Shown here piece by piece: positions 1 through 10,427 of a DNA stretch of 64,000 nucleotides. This stretch comes from Liolophura sinensis. Lineage: Eukaryota > Mollusca > Polyplacophora > Chitonida > Chitonidae. The notes under the pieces are model-generated. The model worked only from the letters and a program-made list of their open reading frames with translations. It made no database searches and was not told where the DNA came from. The stretch covers positions 27,335,064 through 27,399,063 of the forward strand of contig NC_088296.1 in assembly GCF_032854445.1 (NCBI RefSeq). Reading direction: 5' to 3'. Made by a program: the position numbers and the translations under genes. Each line of letters starts with the position of its first letter. The stretch's first letter is position 1.

Positions 1-3000
1 CCTGAAAAAAAACACACAAACAAGAGGAATTTTAAAGGCAAATAAAAGTCATAAGTTAATAACTGACGAGGTTTGAGGTACTTTTGTTTGTAAGACAGGC
101 AAGAGATAGTGACATTTCACCTGTGAGGGAGCAAATATCAGACAGGTGTCCGTGCTCAACGAGCGGTCAATAAACTCATCAGCCTGACGACGTAACCTCT
201 CAGGGTCTTCCACATCTCTACACCGGGTCTGGAATACAGGACAAAAATAAAATCAAAATTTAAAAAAACACCTACAAAGTAGTATCTAATACACTCTACC
301 TTTTTTTCCAATTCTTTCAATTTTAATCAAGGCTCTGTATTTCACCTAACATATAGCATTTTTCAAGTGGCAGAACATGCTTGATTCTGACTGATTCATC
401 TACGACTACACTTTATACGGCTACCTAAGAATTTTTTGTGAAGTTTGATGTATTTCTTGTCAGAAAAACTTGATTGTTGGCATTAAAAGTATCAATTTAA
501 GGCCTCTGTATGCATGTGAAAATTCAGTTTTTACATGACAACATATGAGTGAAATTCAGCGGCTAAAACAGCCTGCTAAACTTGACAATGAGATTTTTCA
601 TACCTTCACATCCAGAAGAAGTCCCTCCAGGGGCCGGAATGGGTTGTGGATGGTAAGGTGGTAGTTAAGCATCTTCATCAGCTGGAGTTCAAATCCCAGG
701 ATGATATCAGCAAACTTTTCTCTGTTGCCTTTCAGATTGCCAACATACTGCATAATGGATACGTTAAACTCTTCCACTTTACACGCCAGGTACACGCTCG
801 TTAACCTGTAATTAGTGATTAAATGATTGATTTATAGACTGATAGTTTGAATGTCTGAATCAGATAGTCTGATGTCAGGATTGGCTTTGTGGAATTGATA
901 CCTGACCTAGGACAAATCTTCATGTATGATCATTTGAACAGCCTTATACAGGTGTGCAGTCAATCGCGTTTAGTCCACCAAACCCCATGAACAGCCTTAT
1001 ACAGGTGTGCAGTCAATCACGTTTAGTCCACCACACCACATGAACAGTCTAATACAGGTGTGCAGTCAACCACACTTAGTCCACCACACCACATGAACAG
1101 TCTTATACAGATGTGCAGTCAATCACATTTAGTCCACCACACCACATGAACAGCCTTATACAGGTGTGCAGTCAATCACATTTAGTCCACCACACCCCAT
1201 GAACAGCCTTATACAGGTGTGCAGTCAATCATGTTTAGCCCACCACACCCCATGAACAGTCTTATACAGATGTGCAGTCAATCACATTTAGTCCACCACA
1301 CCACATGAACAGCCTTATACAGGTGTGCAGTCAATCACGTTTAGTCTCCCACACCACACGAACAGTCTTATACAGGTGTTCAGTCAATCATGTTTAGTCC
1401 ACCACACCCCATAAACAGTCCTATACATGTGTGCAGTCAATCACATTTAGTCCACCCCACCCCATGAACAGCCTTATACAGGTGTGCAGTCAATCACGTT
1501 TAGTCCACCACACCCCATGGACAGCCTTATACAGATGTGCAGTCAATGTCATTTAGTCCACCACACCCCACGAACAGTCTTATACAGGTGTGCAGTCAAT
1601 CATATTTAGTCTCCCACACCACACGAACAGTCTTATACAGGTGTGCAGTCAATCTCGTTTAGTCTCCCACACCACACGAACAGTCTTATACAGGTGTGCA
1701 GTCAATCTCGTTTAGTCCACCACACCCCATGAACAGCCTTATACAGATGTGCAGTCAATCTCATTTAGTCCACCACACCCCACGAACAGTCTTATACAGG
1801 TGTGCAGTCAATCATATTTAGTCTCCCACACCCCACGAACAGTCTTATACAGGTGTGCAGTCAATCACGTTTAGTCCACCACACCCCATGCAGCCTTATA
1901 CAAGTGTGCAGTCAATCCCGTTTAGTCTCCCACACCCCACGAACAGTCTTATACAGGTGTGCAGTCAATCATGTTTAGTCCACCACACCCCACGAACAGT
2001 CTTATACAGGCGTGCAGTCAATCACGTTTAGTCCACCACACCCCACGAACAGTCTTATACAGGTGTGCAGTCAATCTCGTTTAGTCTCCCACACCCCACG
2101 AACAGTCTTATACAGGTGTGCAGTCAATCATGTTTAGTCCGCCACACCCCAAAAACCAGCAAAGGCAGGAAAAACTAAGATTTTACAAATATTTACTTAA
2201 ATTGTTTACAACAACTGTAAAGGAGAGTTTTGAGTCAGCAATTTTTATCACGGTAAGTAAAAAATGTCCTACTGTAAGACGTGACCTGTCAGAAATGTTA
2301 AGCTACTATTTCTGACTACATTTGCTATCACATAAGCATCTGAAAAGGGTTTCCTAAAAGCTGTTTAAAATAAACAAACTAAGGAGAGAATTGAGGAACT
2401 AAGACTCTGTGAGGTGAAGAAGTTCCAGTGTTAGTAACGTATCCAGAAATTGACAAGACAGGGAAATTAATGTAACCGAATGTTGCCTAACTTACCTGAC
2501 AAGTCACATGACATAGAAGGACTATTTTTACCTTCAGTGACAAAAAAGTTTGAACTCAAAACATCTTTATTGGTTTTAGTAGCCAAATGACAAACACTTC
2601 GCTGTTCAAGGAAGCTTTGACTAAAAAGCTTAGGAGTCCCCACCTGAACCACAGGATCAAATCTCATAGAGCTGTGACTGTTCTGGTAACTTTTGACTGG
2701 TTGTTATCTCTCTGCATCGTTTTGCTTATCTTCCATATCTTGAAAATAGTGTAAAACTACTGACTAACAGAGTGAAGATTTTGTCTTTGCTGAGACTTCA
2801 TTTCCTGTTCATTAGACGGACGGACAGACAGACAGACAAAAAGGCAGAAAGAGGCAAACTGACAAACTGCCAAGCAGTCATTGAACAGTAAACATACATG
2901 TACTTACATGATTTCTTTAGACGGACAGACAGACAGACAGACATAAAGGCAGAACGAGGCACACTGACAAACTGCCAAACAGTCATTGAACAGTAAACAT

Positions 3001-6000
3001 ACATGTACTTACATGATTTCTTTAGACGGACAGACAGACAGACATAAAGGCAGAAAGAGGCAAACTGACAAACTGCCAAGCAGTCATTGAACAGTAAACG
3101 TACATGTACTTACATGATTTCTTTAGACGGACAGACAGACAGACAAAAAGGCAGAAAGAGGCAAACTGACAAACTGCCAAGCAGTCATTGAACAGTAAAC
3201 ATACATGTACTTACATGATTTCTTTAGACGGACAGACAGACAGACAAAAAGGCAGAAAGAGGCAAACTGACAAACCGCCAAGCAGTCATTAAACAGTAAA
3301 CATACATGTACTTACATGATTTCTTTAGACGGACAGACAGACAGACAAAAAGGCAGAAAGAGGCAAACTGACAAACTGCCAAACAGTCATTGAACAGTAA
3401 ACATACATGTACTTACATGATTTCTTTAGACGGACAGACAGACAGACAGACATAAAGGCAGAACGAGGCACACTGACAAACTGCCAAGCAGTCATTGAAC
3501 AGTAAACATACATGTACTTACATGATTTCTTTAGACGGACAGACAGACAGACATAAAGGCAGAAAGAGGCAAACTGACAAACTGCCAAGCAGTCATTGAA
3601 CAGTAAACATACATGTACTTACATGATTTCTTTAGACGGACAGACAGACAGACAAAAAGGCAGAAAGAGGCAAACTGACAAACTGCCAAGCAGTCATTGA
3701 ACAGTAAACATACATGTACTTACATGATTTCTTTAGACGGACGGACAGACAGACAAAAAGGCAGAAAGAGGCAAACTGACAAACTGCCAAGCAGTCATTG
3801 AACAGTAAACATACATGTACTTACATGATTTCTTTAGACGGACAGACAGACAGACACAAAGGCAGAAAGAGGCAAACTGACAAACCGCCAAGCAGTCATT
3901 GAACAGTAAACATACATGTACTTACATGATTTCTTTAGACGGACAGACAGACAGACATAAAGGCGGAAAGAGGCAAACTGACAAACCGCCAAGCAGTCAT
4001 TGAACAGTAAACATACATGTACTTACATGATTTCTTTAGACGGACAGACAGACAGACATAAAGGCAGAAAGAGGCAAACTGACAAACTGCCAAGCAGTCA
4101 TTAAACAGTAAACATACATGTACTTACATGATTTCTTTAGACGGACAGACAGACAGACAGACATAAAGGCAGAAAGAGGCAAACTGACAAACCGCCAAGC
4201 AGTCATTGAACAGTAAACATACATGTACTTACATGATTTCTTTAGACGGACAGACAGACAGACATAAAGGCAGAAAGAGGCAAACTGACAAACCGCCAAG
4301 CAGTCATTGAACAGTAAACATACATGTACTTACATGATTTCTTTAGACGGACAGACAGACAGACATAAAGGCAGAAAGAGGCAAACTGACAAACTGCCAA
4401 GCAGTCATTGAACAGTAAACATACATGTACTTACATGATTTCTTTAGACGGACAGACAGACAGACAGACATAAAGGCAGAAAGAGGCAAACTGACAAACT
4501 GCCAAGCAGTCATTGAACAGTAAACATACATGTACTTACATGATTTCTTTTGGGTGATAATCCATAACGGAATTGTTGATATAAAATCTTTTGAAATAAG
4601 CCAGTGAAGTGCCCTGAAAAATAAACACCAATCATGTCGCAATATGCATCAAATAAGCCAGTGAAGTGCCCTGAAAAAAAACACCAATCATGTCGCAATA
4701 TGTACCAAATAAGCCAGTGAAGTGCCCTGAAAAAAAACACCAATCATGTCGCAATATGTACCAAATAAGCCAGTGAAGTGCCCTGAAAAAAAACACCAAT
4801 CATGTCGCAATATGTACCAAATAAGCTAGTGAAGTGCCCTGAAAAATAAACACCAATCATGTTGTAATATGTACCAAATAAGCTAGTGAAGTGCCCTGAA
4901 AATAAACACCAATCATGTTGTAATATGTACCAAATAAGCTAGTGAAGTGCCCTGAAAAATAAACACCAATCATGTTGTAATATGTACCAAATAAGCTAGT
5001 GAAGTGCCCTGAAAAAAAAAACACCAATCATGTCACAATATGCATCAAATAAGCTAGTGAAGTGCCCTGAAAATAAACACCAATCATGTCACAATATGTA
5101 TCAAATAAGCTAGTGAAGTGCCCTGAAAATAAACACCAATCATGTCGCAATATGTATCAAATAAGCCAGTGAAGTGCCCTGAAAAAAAAACACCAATCAT
5201 GTCGCAATATGCATCAAATAAGCCAGTGAAGTGCCCTGAAAAAAAACACCAATCATGTCGCAATATGTACCAAATAAGCCAGTGAAGTGCCCTGAAAAAA
5301 AACACCAATCATGTCGCAATATGTACCAAATAAGCCAGTGAAGTGCCCTGAAAAAAAACACCAATCATGTCGCAATATGTACCAAATAAGCTAGTGAAGT
5401 GCCCTGAAAAATAAACACCAATCATGTTGTAATATGTACCAAATAAGCTAGTGAAGTGCCCTGAAAATAAACACCAATCATGTTGTAATATGTACCAAAT
5501 AAGCTAGTGAAGTGCCCTGAAAAATAAACACCAATCATGTTGTAATATGTACCAAATAAGCTAGTGAAGTGCCCTGAAAAAAAAAACACCAATCATGTCA
5601 CAATATGCATCAAATAAGCTAGTGAAGTGCCCTGAAAATAAACACCAATCATGTCACAATATGTATCAAATAAGCTAGTGAAGTGCCCTGAAAATAAACA
5701 CCAATCATGTCACAATATGTATCAAATAAGCTAGTGAAGTGCCCTGAAAATAAACGCCAATCATGTCACAATATGTATCAAATAAGCTAGTGAAGTGCCC
5801 TGAAAAAAACACCAATCATGTCGCAATATGTACCAAATAAGCCAGTGAAGTGCCCTGAAAAAAAACACCAATCATGTCGCAATATGTATCAAATAAGCTA
5901 GTGAAGTGCCCTGATAAAAAACCCACCAATCATGTCGCAATATGTATCAAGTAAGCCAGTGAAGTGCCCTGATAAAAAACCCACCAATCATGTCGCAATA

Positions 6001-8635
6001 TGTATCAAATAAGCCAGTGAAATGCCCTGAAAAAAAAACACCAATCATGTTGCAATATGCATCAAATAAGCCAGTGAAGTGCCCTGTAAATAAACACCAA
6101 TCATGTCGCAATATGTACCAAATAAGCTAGTGAAGTGCCCTGAAAAAAAAACACCAATCATGTCACAATATGCATCAAATAAGCCAGTGCAGTGCCCTGA
6201 AAATACACACCAATCATGTCGCAATATGTACAAAATCAGCCAGTGCAGTGCCCTGAAAATAAACACCAATCATGTCGCAATATGCATCAAATAAGCCAGT
6301 TAAGTGCCCTGAAAATAAACACCAATCATGTCGCAATATGTACCAAAGAATATACCAGTCACTAAAAAAGACTGATAAAAGTCATAGAACAATAACGGAC
6401 AATTCGTTGGAAAAAACAACAGCTTCAAAAAACTGAACTTGAATGGCTTATCTCATAGTGTGGTTCATCGTGAATTTCCATGTGGAAAAGAATGTGTTTC
6501 TTAAATCCGATTGTTGAGTGCAAACAGGCTATCTGTAAATATTTTGGCTTTATGCATTGTTAAAGTAGGAATGAATCAGTTTAGTTCATGCCAGTACACA
6601 TTTGGGCATGGGAGTTTCACAAACTGTTCATACCAGTACACATTTGGGCATGGGAGGTTTCACAAACTGTTCTAACCAGTACACATTTGGGCGTGGGAGT
6701 TTCACAAACTGTTCTAACCAGTACACATTTGGGCATGGGAGTTTCACAAACTGTTCTAACCAGTACACATTTGGGCATGGGAGTTTCACAAACTGTTCTA
6801 ACCAATACATATTTGGGCATGGGAGGTTTCACAAACTGTTCATACCAGCACATATTTGGGCATGGGAGTTTCACAAACTGTTCTAACCAGCACATATTTG
6901 GGCATGGGAGGTTTTACAAACTGTTCATACCAGCACATATTTGGGCATGGGAGTTTCACAAACTGTTCATACCAGTACATATTTGGGCATGGGAGTTTCA
7001 CAAACTGTTCGTGGGCATGTTTGGGCATGGGAGGTCTCATGAAACACTCATACCAAGACATATTTGGGCATAGGAGGTGCCACGAAACGCACATACCAAG
7101 ACATATTTGGGCATGGGAGGCTGGAACCTGTTACAGAACTCCCTCATCACCATCTCGTATCTGCGCAGTAAAATCCTCTCCTCTTTGGCTGACAGGAAAT
7201 GCCTCTGACGCTCTTCCTCCTGACAGAAGACAAAAACAATAAGTTACCTTTTTACATGTACATAAAGTTTGACATGTAAACATGAATTTTCACAAACTAA
7301 GGCCTTACAATGATCGTTTTGATGCCAACACTTATGCTGTTCTCATGAGAAATTAATCAAATGTCATGAAGAAGTAGCTCTGTGAGGTAGATAAATCAGA
7401 ATCAAGCTGAACGGGTCATCTGCCCAACACTCAACTTTACATGAAATTGATTTATTCATTTATCTGCTTGCTGAATATTTCACTTATACAACGGCAGCCA
7501 GCATTATGGTGGGAGGAAACCGAGCAGAGCCCAGGGGAAACCCATGATCTCCTGCACGTTGCTGGCAGACCTCCCCACATGCAAGATGAAAGGTAATACA
7601 TGTAGTTACATTGCAGTTACCTCAGTGACATTTCTAATTCATTCATTTATTTAACTGCTGTATGCCATAATAAAGCATTATTCACTTACGAGCTGGCGAT
7701 CAGTTGTCTGGATGGCAGACAAGTGGTCTTCAACGAATGTACCTTGGGTTGTAATAACAGCCATACAACTACTGTCAACTGCTCGCAGTCACCAAATCCC
7801 AAGCAGTGACTAATGGTAGTTGTTTTATTTAAATGCATTTGATTGGTATTTTATGCCATACTCCAGAATATTTCAATTATGTGACAGCGGCATGAGTGGT
7901 TGAGGTGGATAATGAGACAGAATATTTCACTTATATGACAGCGGCATGGGCATGAGTAGTGGAGGCGGGTAAAATGACAGAATATTTCACTTATATGACA
8001 GCGGCATGAGTGGTTGAGGCAGATAATATGATAGAATATTTCACTTATATGTCAGTGGCGTGAGTAGTGGAGGCGGGTAAAATGAGAGAATATTTCACTT
8101 ATATGACAGTGGCGTGAGTAGTTGAGGCGGGTAATATGACGGAATATTTCACTTATATGACAGTAGCATGAGTGGATGAGGTGGATAATGACACAGAATC
8201 TTTCACTTATGTAACAGCGGCATGAAGAAGTTGAGGCGGATAATATGACGGAATATTTCACTTATATGACAGTAGCATGAGTGGATGAGGTGGATAATGA
8301 CACAGAATCTTTCACTAATGTGATAGCAGTGTGAAGAAGTTGAGGCGGATAATAGGACGGAATATTTCACTTATCTGACAGCGGTGTGAGCAGTTGAGGC
8401 AGATAATGTGACAAAGTTCTGGAAGGCAACTTCTGTTTATTCTGTAAGTGACATTACATTAATGGTGTTGGTAACTAATGTCGCCTAGGGAATAACTGGA
8501 TGTTAAACAGGAACTCACGCTCATCTCACATCCATGTTTTTCAATAAACTTCCTGTTGGCTGTGTTCCTCAGCTGAATAAGCTCAGCCTCTCCATTAAAT
8601 GTCCAGTGCTTCAGCTGAGAACTGCTGGAAAACAT
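1..8635 (-). CDS. CCNH: Cyclin H (5' part of gene, five coding exons; 3' end off the window)
   Basis: Regulatory subunit of CDK7; with MAT1 it forms the CDK-activating kinase, part of TFIIH, which phosphorylates the Pol II CTD in the nucleus. I assembled the exons by reading the minus strand: 8635-8519, 7219-7097, 4613-4540, 805-604 and 228-121, all with GT-AG borders and matching phases (0, 0, 2, 0, 0). Together they give 208 residues. The start [20 protein letters not shown] resembles the cyclin H N-terminus (SSQ..HWTF). The exon at 805-604 holds the cyclin-box core [10 protein letters not shown] and HNPFRPLEG; the exon at 228-121 ends LIFAPSQ, as in the family (TPSQ). The usual length is about 320 residues, so roughly 110 residues lie to the left of position 121. 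No internal stop or frameshift was seen. Introns 1-3 are crowded with minisatellites that copy the exon borders (see repeats). The identification is from family knowledge and is firm. Confidence 0.95.
121..228 (-). CDS. CCNH: Cyclin H coding exon 5
   Basis: Thirty-six codons, phase 0 on both sides, acceptor TATTCCAG and donor GTGAAA. Encodes [20 protein letters not shown] and on to LIFAPSQ, the start of the second cyclin fold. This is the last exon visible; the next would be left of position 1. Confidence 0.93.
604..805 (-). CDS. CCNH: Cyclin H coding exon 4 (cyclin-box core)
   Basis: One base completing a Met codon plus 67 codons. Contains [16 protein letters not shown], the conserved cyclin-box helix 3, and [20 protein letters not shown]. 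Acceptor TAATTACAG, donor GTATGA. It is the most diagnostic exon of the gene in this window. Confidence 0.95.
935..2149. repeat. Minisatellite, ~54-bp unit, ~22 copies, in CCNH intron 3
   Basis: The unit reads GAACAGYCTTATACAGGTGT then GCAGTCAATC and a TTTAGTCCACCACACC stretch. It starts 130 bases upstream (in gene sense) of cyclin H exon 4. Unlike the neighbouring arrays I see no exon-border sequence in the unit. Variants CCACACC/CTCCCACACC alternate, suggesting higher-order spread. Confidence 0.95.
2150..2807. other. Non-repetitive part of CCNH intron 3
   Basis: AT-rich intron sequence between two minisatellites. I found no exon with cyclin H similarity and no recognisable mobile element here. 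Confidence 0.6.
2808..4539 (-). repeat. Minisatellite, ~100-bp unit, ~17 copies, each carrying the exon 3 5' splice site
   Basis: Read on the minus strand, each unit contains AAAGAAATCATGTAAGTACA, the last 11 coding bases of cyclin H exon 3 followed by its donor. The rest of the unit is intron-like and ends in a GTCTGTCTGTCTGTCC tract. The array abuts the real donor at 4540/4539. About 16 extra donor copies therefore lie downstream of the real one. The track of short ORFs in this array is a by-product of the repetition. Confidence 0.95.
4540..4613 (-). CDS. CCNH: Cyclin H coding exon 3, embedded between two splice-site arrays
   Basis: Seventy-four bases coding [20 protein letters not shown] then PKEI, the family's T.C.YFKRFYLNNS..EYHP segment (cyclin-box helix 1-2). 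Phase 0 in, phase 2 out; the split Met is completed by exon 4. Its first 20 bases are repeated ~30 times upstream in gene sense (4614-6350), and its last 11 bases ~16 times downstream (2808-4539). The exon is identified by being the only place where the two array motifs are joined by unique sequence that fits the missing cyclin H residues. Confidence 0.93.
4614..6350 (-). repeat. Minisatellite, ~57-bp unit, ~30 copies, each carrying the exon 3 3' splice site
   Basis: On the minus strand each unit has a T-rich tract, then TTTTTCAG, then the first 20 coding bases of exon 3 (GGCACTTCACTGGCTTATTT), then a short spacer with GCGACATGATTGG. The real acceptor copy is the last one, at 4614. A block of about ten units with a mixed pattern of GTTGTAATATG and CACAATATG variants occurs twice (about 4690-5220 and 5260-5790), a higher-order duplication. 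Confidence 0.95.
6351..6587. other. Unique stretch of CCNH intron 2
   Basis: About 240 bases between two arrays; no coding similarity or mobile element recognised. Confidence 0.5.
6588..7096 (-). repeat. Minisatellite, 42-bp unit, ~12 copies, each carrying the exon 2 5' splice site
   Basis: On the minus strand each unit contains CTCCCATGCCCAAATRTG, the coding sequence for PPMPKYV at the end of cyclin H exon 2, then a donor-like TGGTATGA or TGGTTAGA, then ACAGTTTGTGAAA. The copies next to the exon are closest to it (CCAAATATGTCTTGGTATG). Because 42 is a multiple of three, long ORFs appear on both strands here; they are not genes. Confidence 0.95.
7097..7219 (-). CDS. CCNH: Cyclin H coding exon 2
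   Basis: Forty-one codons, phase 0 at both ends, acceptor TTCTGTCAG, donor GTATGT. Encodes [20 protein letters not shown] and on to [14 protein letters not shown], matching the family segment E....L.KYYE..L.EFC..F.P.MP..V. The 3' end of this exon seeded the adjacent 42-bp array. Confidence 0.93.
7450..7585 (-). mobile_element. SINE family 1 fragment, reverse orientation
   Basis: Reverse-strand match to the 3' half of the SINE seen intact at 13269-13544: CTGAATATTTCACTTATACA, then GCATTATGGTGGGAGGAAAC and the stretch complementary to CAACCTGCRGATGG. The 5' tRNA-like head is missing. Confidence 0.75.
7640..8420. repeat. Minisatellite grown from a SINE tail (~60-bp unit)
   Basis: Begins with a reverse-oriented SINE family 1 tail (ATGCCATACTCCAGAATATT, then TGACAGCGGCATG), which is then repeated about nine times from 7860 with GAATATTTCACTTATATGAC as the constant core. 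The linker GTGGTTGAGGCGGATAATATG is not part of the SINE consensus seen elsewhere in this window. Confidence 0.85.
8519..8635 (-). CDS. CCNH: Cyclin H coding exon 1 (start codon)
   Basis: Thirty-nine codons from ATG at 8635, ending GCEMS before donor GTGAGT. HWTF near the N-terminus is a cyclin H hallmark. The upstream sequence (plus strand 8645-8800) is pyrimidine-rich with repeated CTCCTACTGACTC, probably 5' UTR or promoter. Confidence 0.92.
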
Positions 8636-10427
8636 TGCCGTTGTGACTCCTCCTCGATTTGACTCTCCCTTGTCCTCACTCCTCCTTGTCTTCCCTCTTT
8701 CTCCTACTGACTCCTATTCGTCTTCACACTTCCTCCTACTGACTCTTCCTCGCACTGACTTCCTCGTCTTGACTCTTTGATGCCTTGTGGCCTACAAGGT
8801 TTCCATGTTCCTCATTCTACAAACATGACAAAGAAAACAGAAATAAGGAATTTATTAACTTATTTGATTGATGTTGTTCATAATTATTATTACTTCAGTT
8901 TCTGTGTTAAGAGTTCTAAATGATAAATTGTATTGGTAATTATGCATGTGGGTCTATGTCTATATGCAGAGACTAGTAACAGAAGACGGATGTTTTATGT
9001 ACACAAGAAAATTCCAATTTTATGACAGTTGGATTCTTACTAGGTGCCTGAAACTTCTATACAGCATACTATGTTTACACTACATTAACATTCCACCTGA
9101 TGGTTTGGTTTGTTCTTATCACAGTGTGTTGTACTTAACAATGTTAAAGAGGTACGTCACATTTTCATGCACTATTGCTTGAAACAAGTTTCAATTTGTG
9201 ATGGTTTGGGCGACACCCTGGGTGCCTGCTTTTGTTGTTGAGAGGTATATAGGTAGGTACTTTTCTCCCAGGAAGACCTGGCCGTGGGATCACAACATAA
9301 TTAAACTTGGTCCCTTTTCTGTTATTTTTGAAAAACAATAACTGCCCCAGAAATTTACTTAGTCAAGAAATGTTTTGACCTTAACAAATAACAATTTTAA
9401 AGTGATTTGAGGGCTGCAAATGCATGCAGCTAGTACGGCTCTGTGTCAAGTCAGAGCTATAAAACGCAGTCTAGAGATGTTCAGGACCAGTTATCTTGGT
9501 TTTAAAGAAAAATGTTACAGACAAAATGTGTTTCTTAGACTTTATGGCACAAAAGCTAGAGTTAGCATTGCAAGAAGTAATATTATTAAGGGCAATAGAA
9601 GAACACTACTTGTGTCTGTCAGATGAGTGTCCAAAACACAAAGGGAGATAACCGCCATTACGCAAAATCAAAGTGATTTGTTAACAACAACAGCAAATCA
9701 AAACAAGTGTTTTAAAACAAATGAAACAAAATATCAACGAAGTAAGTGTTAGTTTACGTACAGAATACGGTTATGAAGACATTGATCTGCAACATTAGGT
9801 CATGTTGTATACGGTCTAACGGAAAATGTTAGTTTTGTCCGCTTATCAATGTGTTCAATATCTCTAGAACCCGAAGGCAAATCTACTCGCGATAAACCGA
9901 ACAATGCTGTAGTCGCGCGCGCAAGATGGCAGAACAATTTAGCGGTTGCTAGTTATGCCTTTGTCTTTTCAACATTCTTTGTCTGGTAATTATTCCAGTT
10001 ATGTGTTACTGTTTGATTGATGAAATCTGGAATCTAAAAGACAACTTTTTTGCCATTATTAACGTTAAGAAATCAGTCAGCTCTATCCCTAGATGAATAG
10101 ATTTTAGTGTTTGATGAACTGAAAATGAAATTGAAAGTGTCAACTTGAAAGCGAATAGCCCAATTAAGTTATGAGCGCAAAAGTTAAACGTTCAAACATT
10201 CCGTTTAGAATTTGACAGAAGTTGCTAACCTTTGAATCTACTCTATATTTGGTTTAATTTGAGTTCAGAATTTATTCCACCGCGTCAGTAATTGTAGTTT
10301 TTTTTAACTGTGAGGTCAATATTCCATTTCATCGTTGATATTTTGACACATTTCAGTGACAACTGATGAGAAAGCCGTGAAAAGTGTCCCAAATTTGTGT
10401 TAATACTCTAAGCTTCCAGAGTTCAAA
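8636..10427. other. Intergenic region between divergent CCNH and RAM genes
   Basis: About 1.8 kb. No coding sequence recognised. Holds a pyrimidine-rich CCNH 5' flank (8645-8800) and the candidate promoter near 9885-9935. The rest is AT-rich and unremarkable. Confidence 0.6.
9885..9940 (+). promoter_or_regulatory. Candidate core promoter of the RAM gene (possibly bidirectional)
   Basis: The only CpG-rich spot in the intergenic region: TACTCGCGATAAACC (resembles the TCGCGA core of BANP-type sites), GTCGCGCGCGC, then CAAGATGGCAG, a match to the YY1 initiator-region motif AAGATGGC. It lies ~490 bases upstream of the RAM start codon, so a non-coding first exon would be needed. Inference only. 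Confidence 0.35.

Noticed and set aside
935-2149. Regular repeats resembling a CRISPR array
   Set aside because: Eukaryotic context, units are contiguous tandem copies without unique spacers, and no cas genes.
2798-4642. Repeated Cys-rich ORFs ([20 protein letters not shown])
   Set aside because: Frames of the ~100-bp intronic array; the LKKSCK part is the out-of-frame exon 3 border.
6588-7242. Several ORFs of 60-161 codons on both strands with repeated [11 protein letters not shown] or [12 protein letters not shown]
   Set aside because: Frames of the 42-bp array derived from cyclin H exon 2; only 7097-7219 is a real exon.
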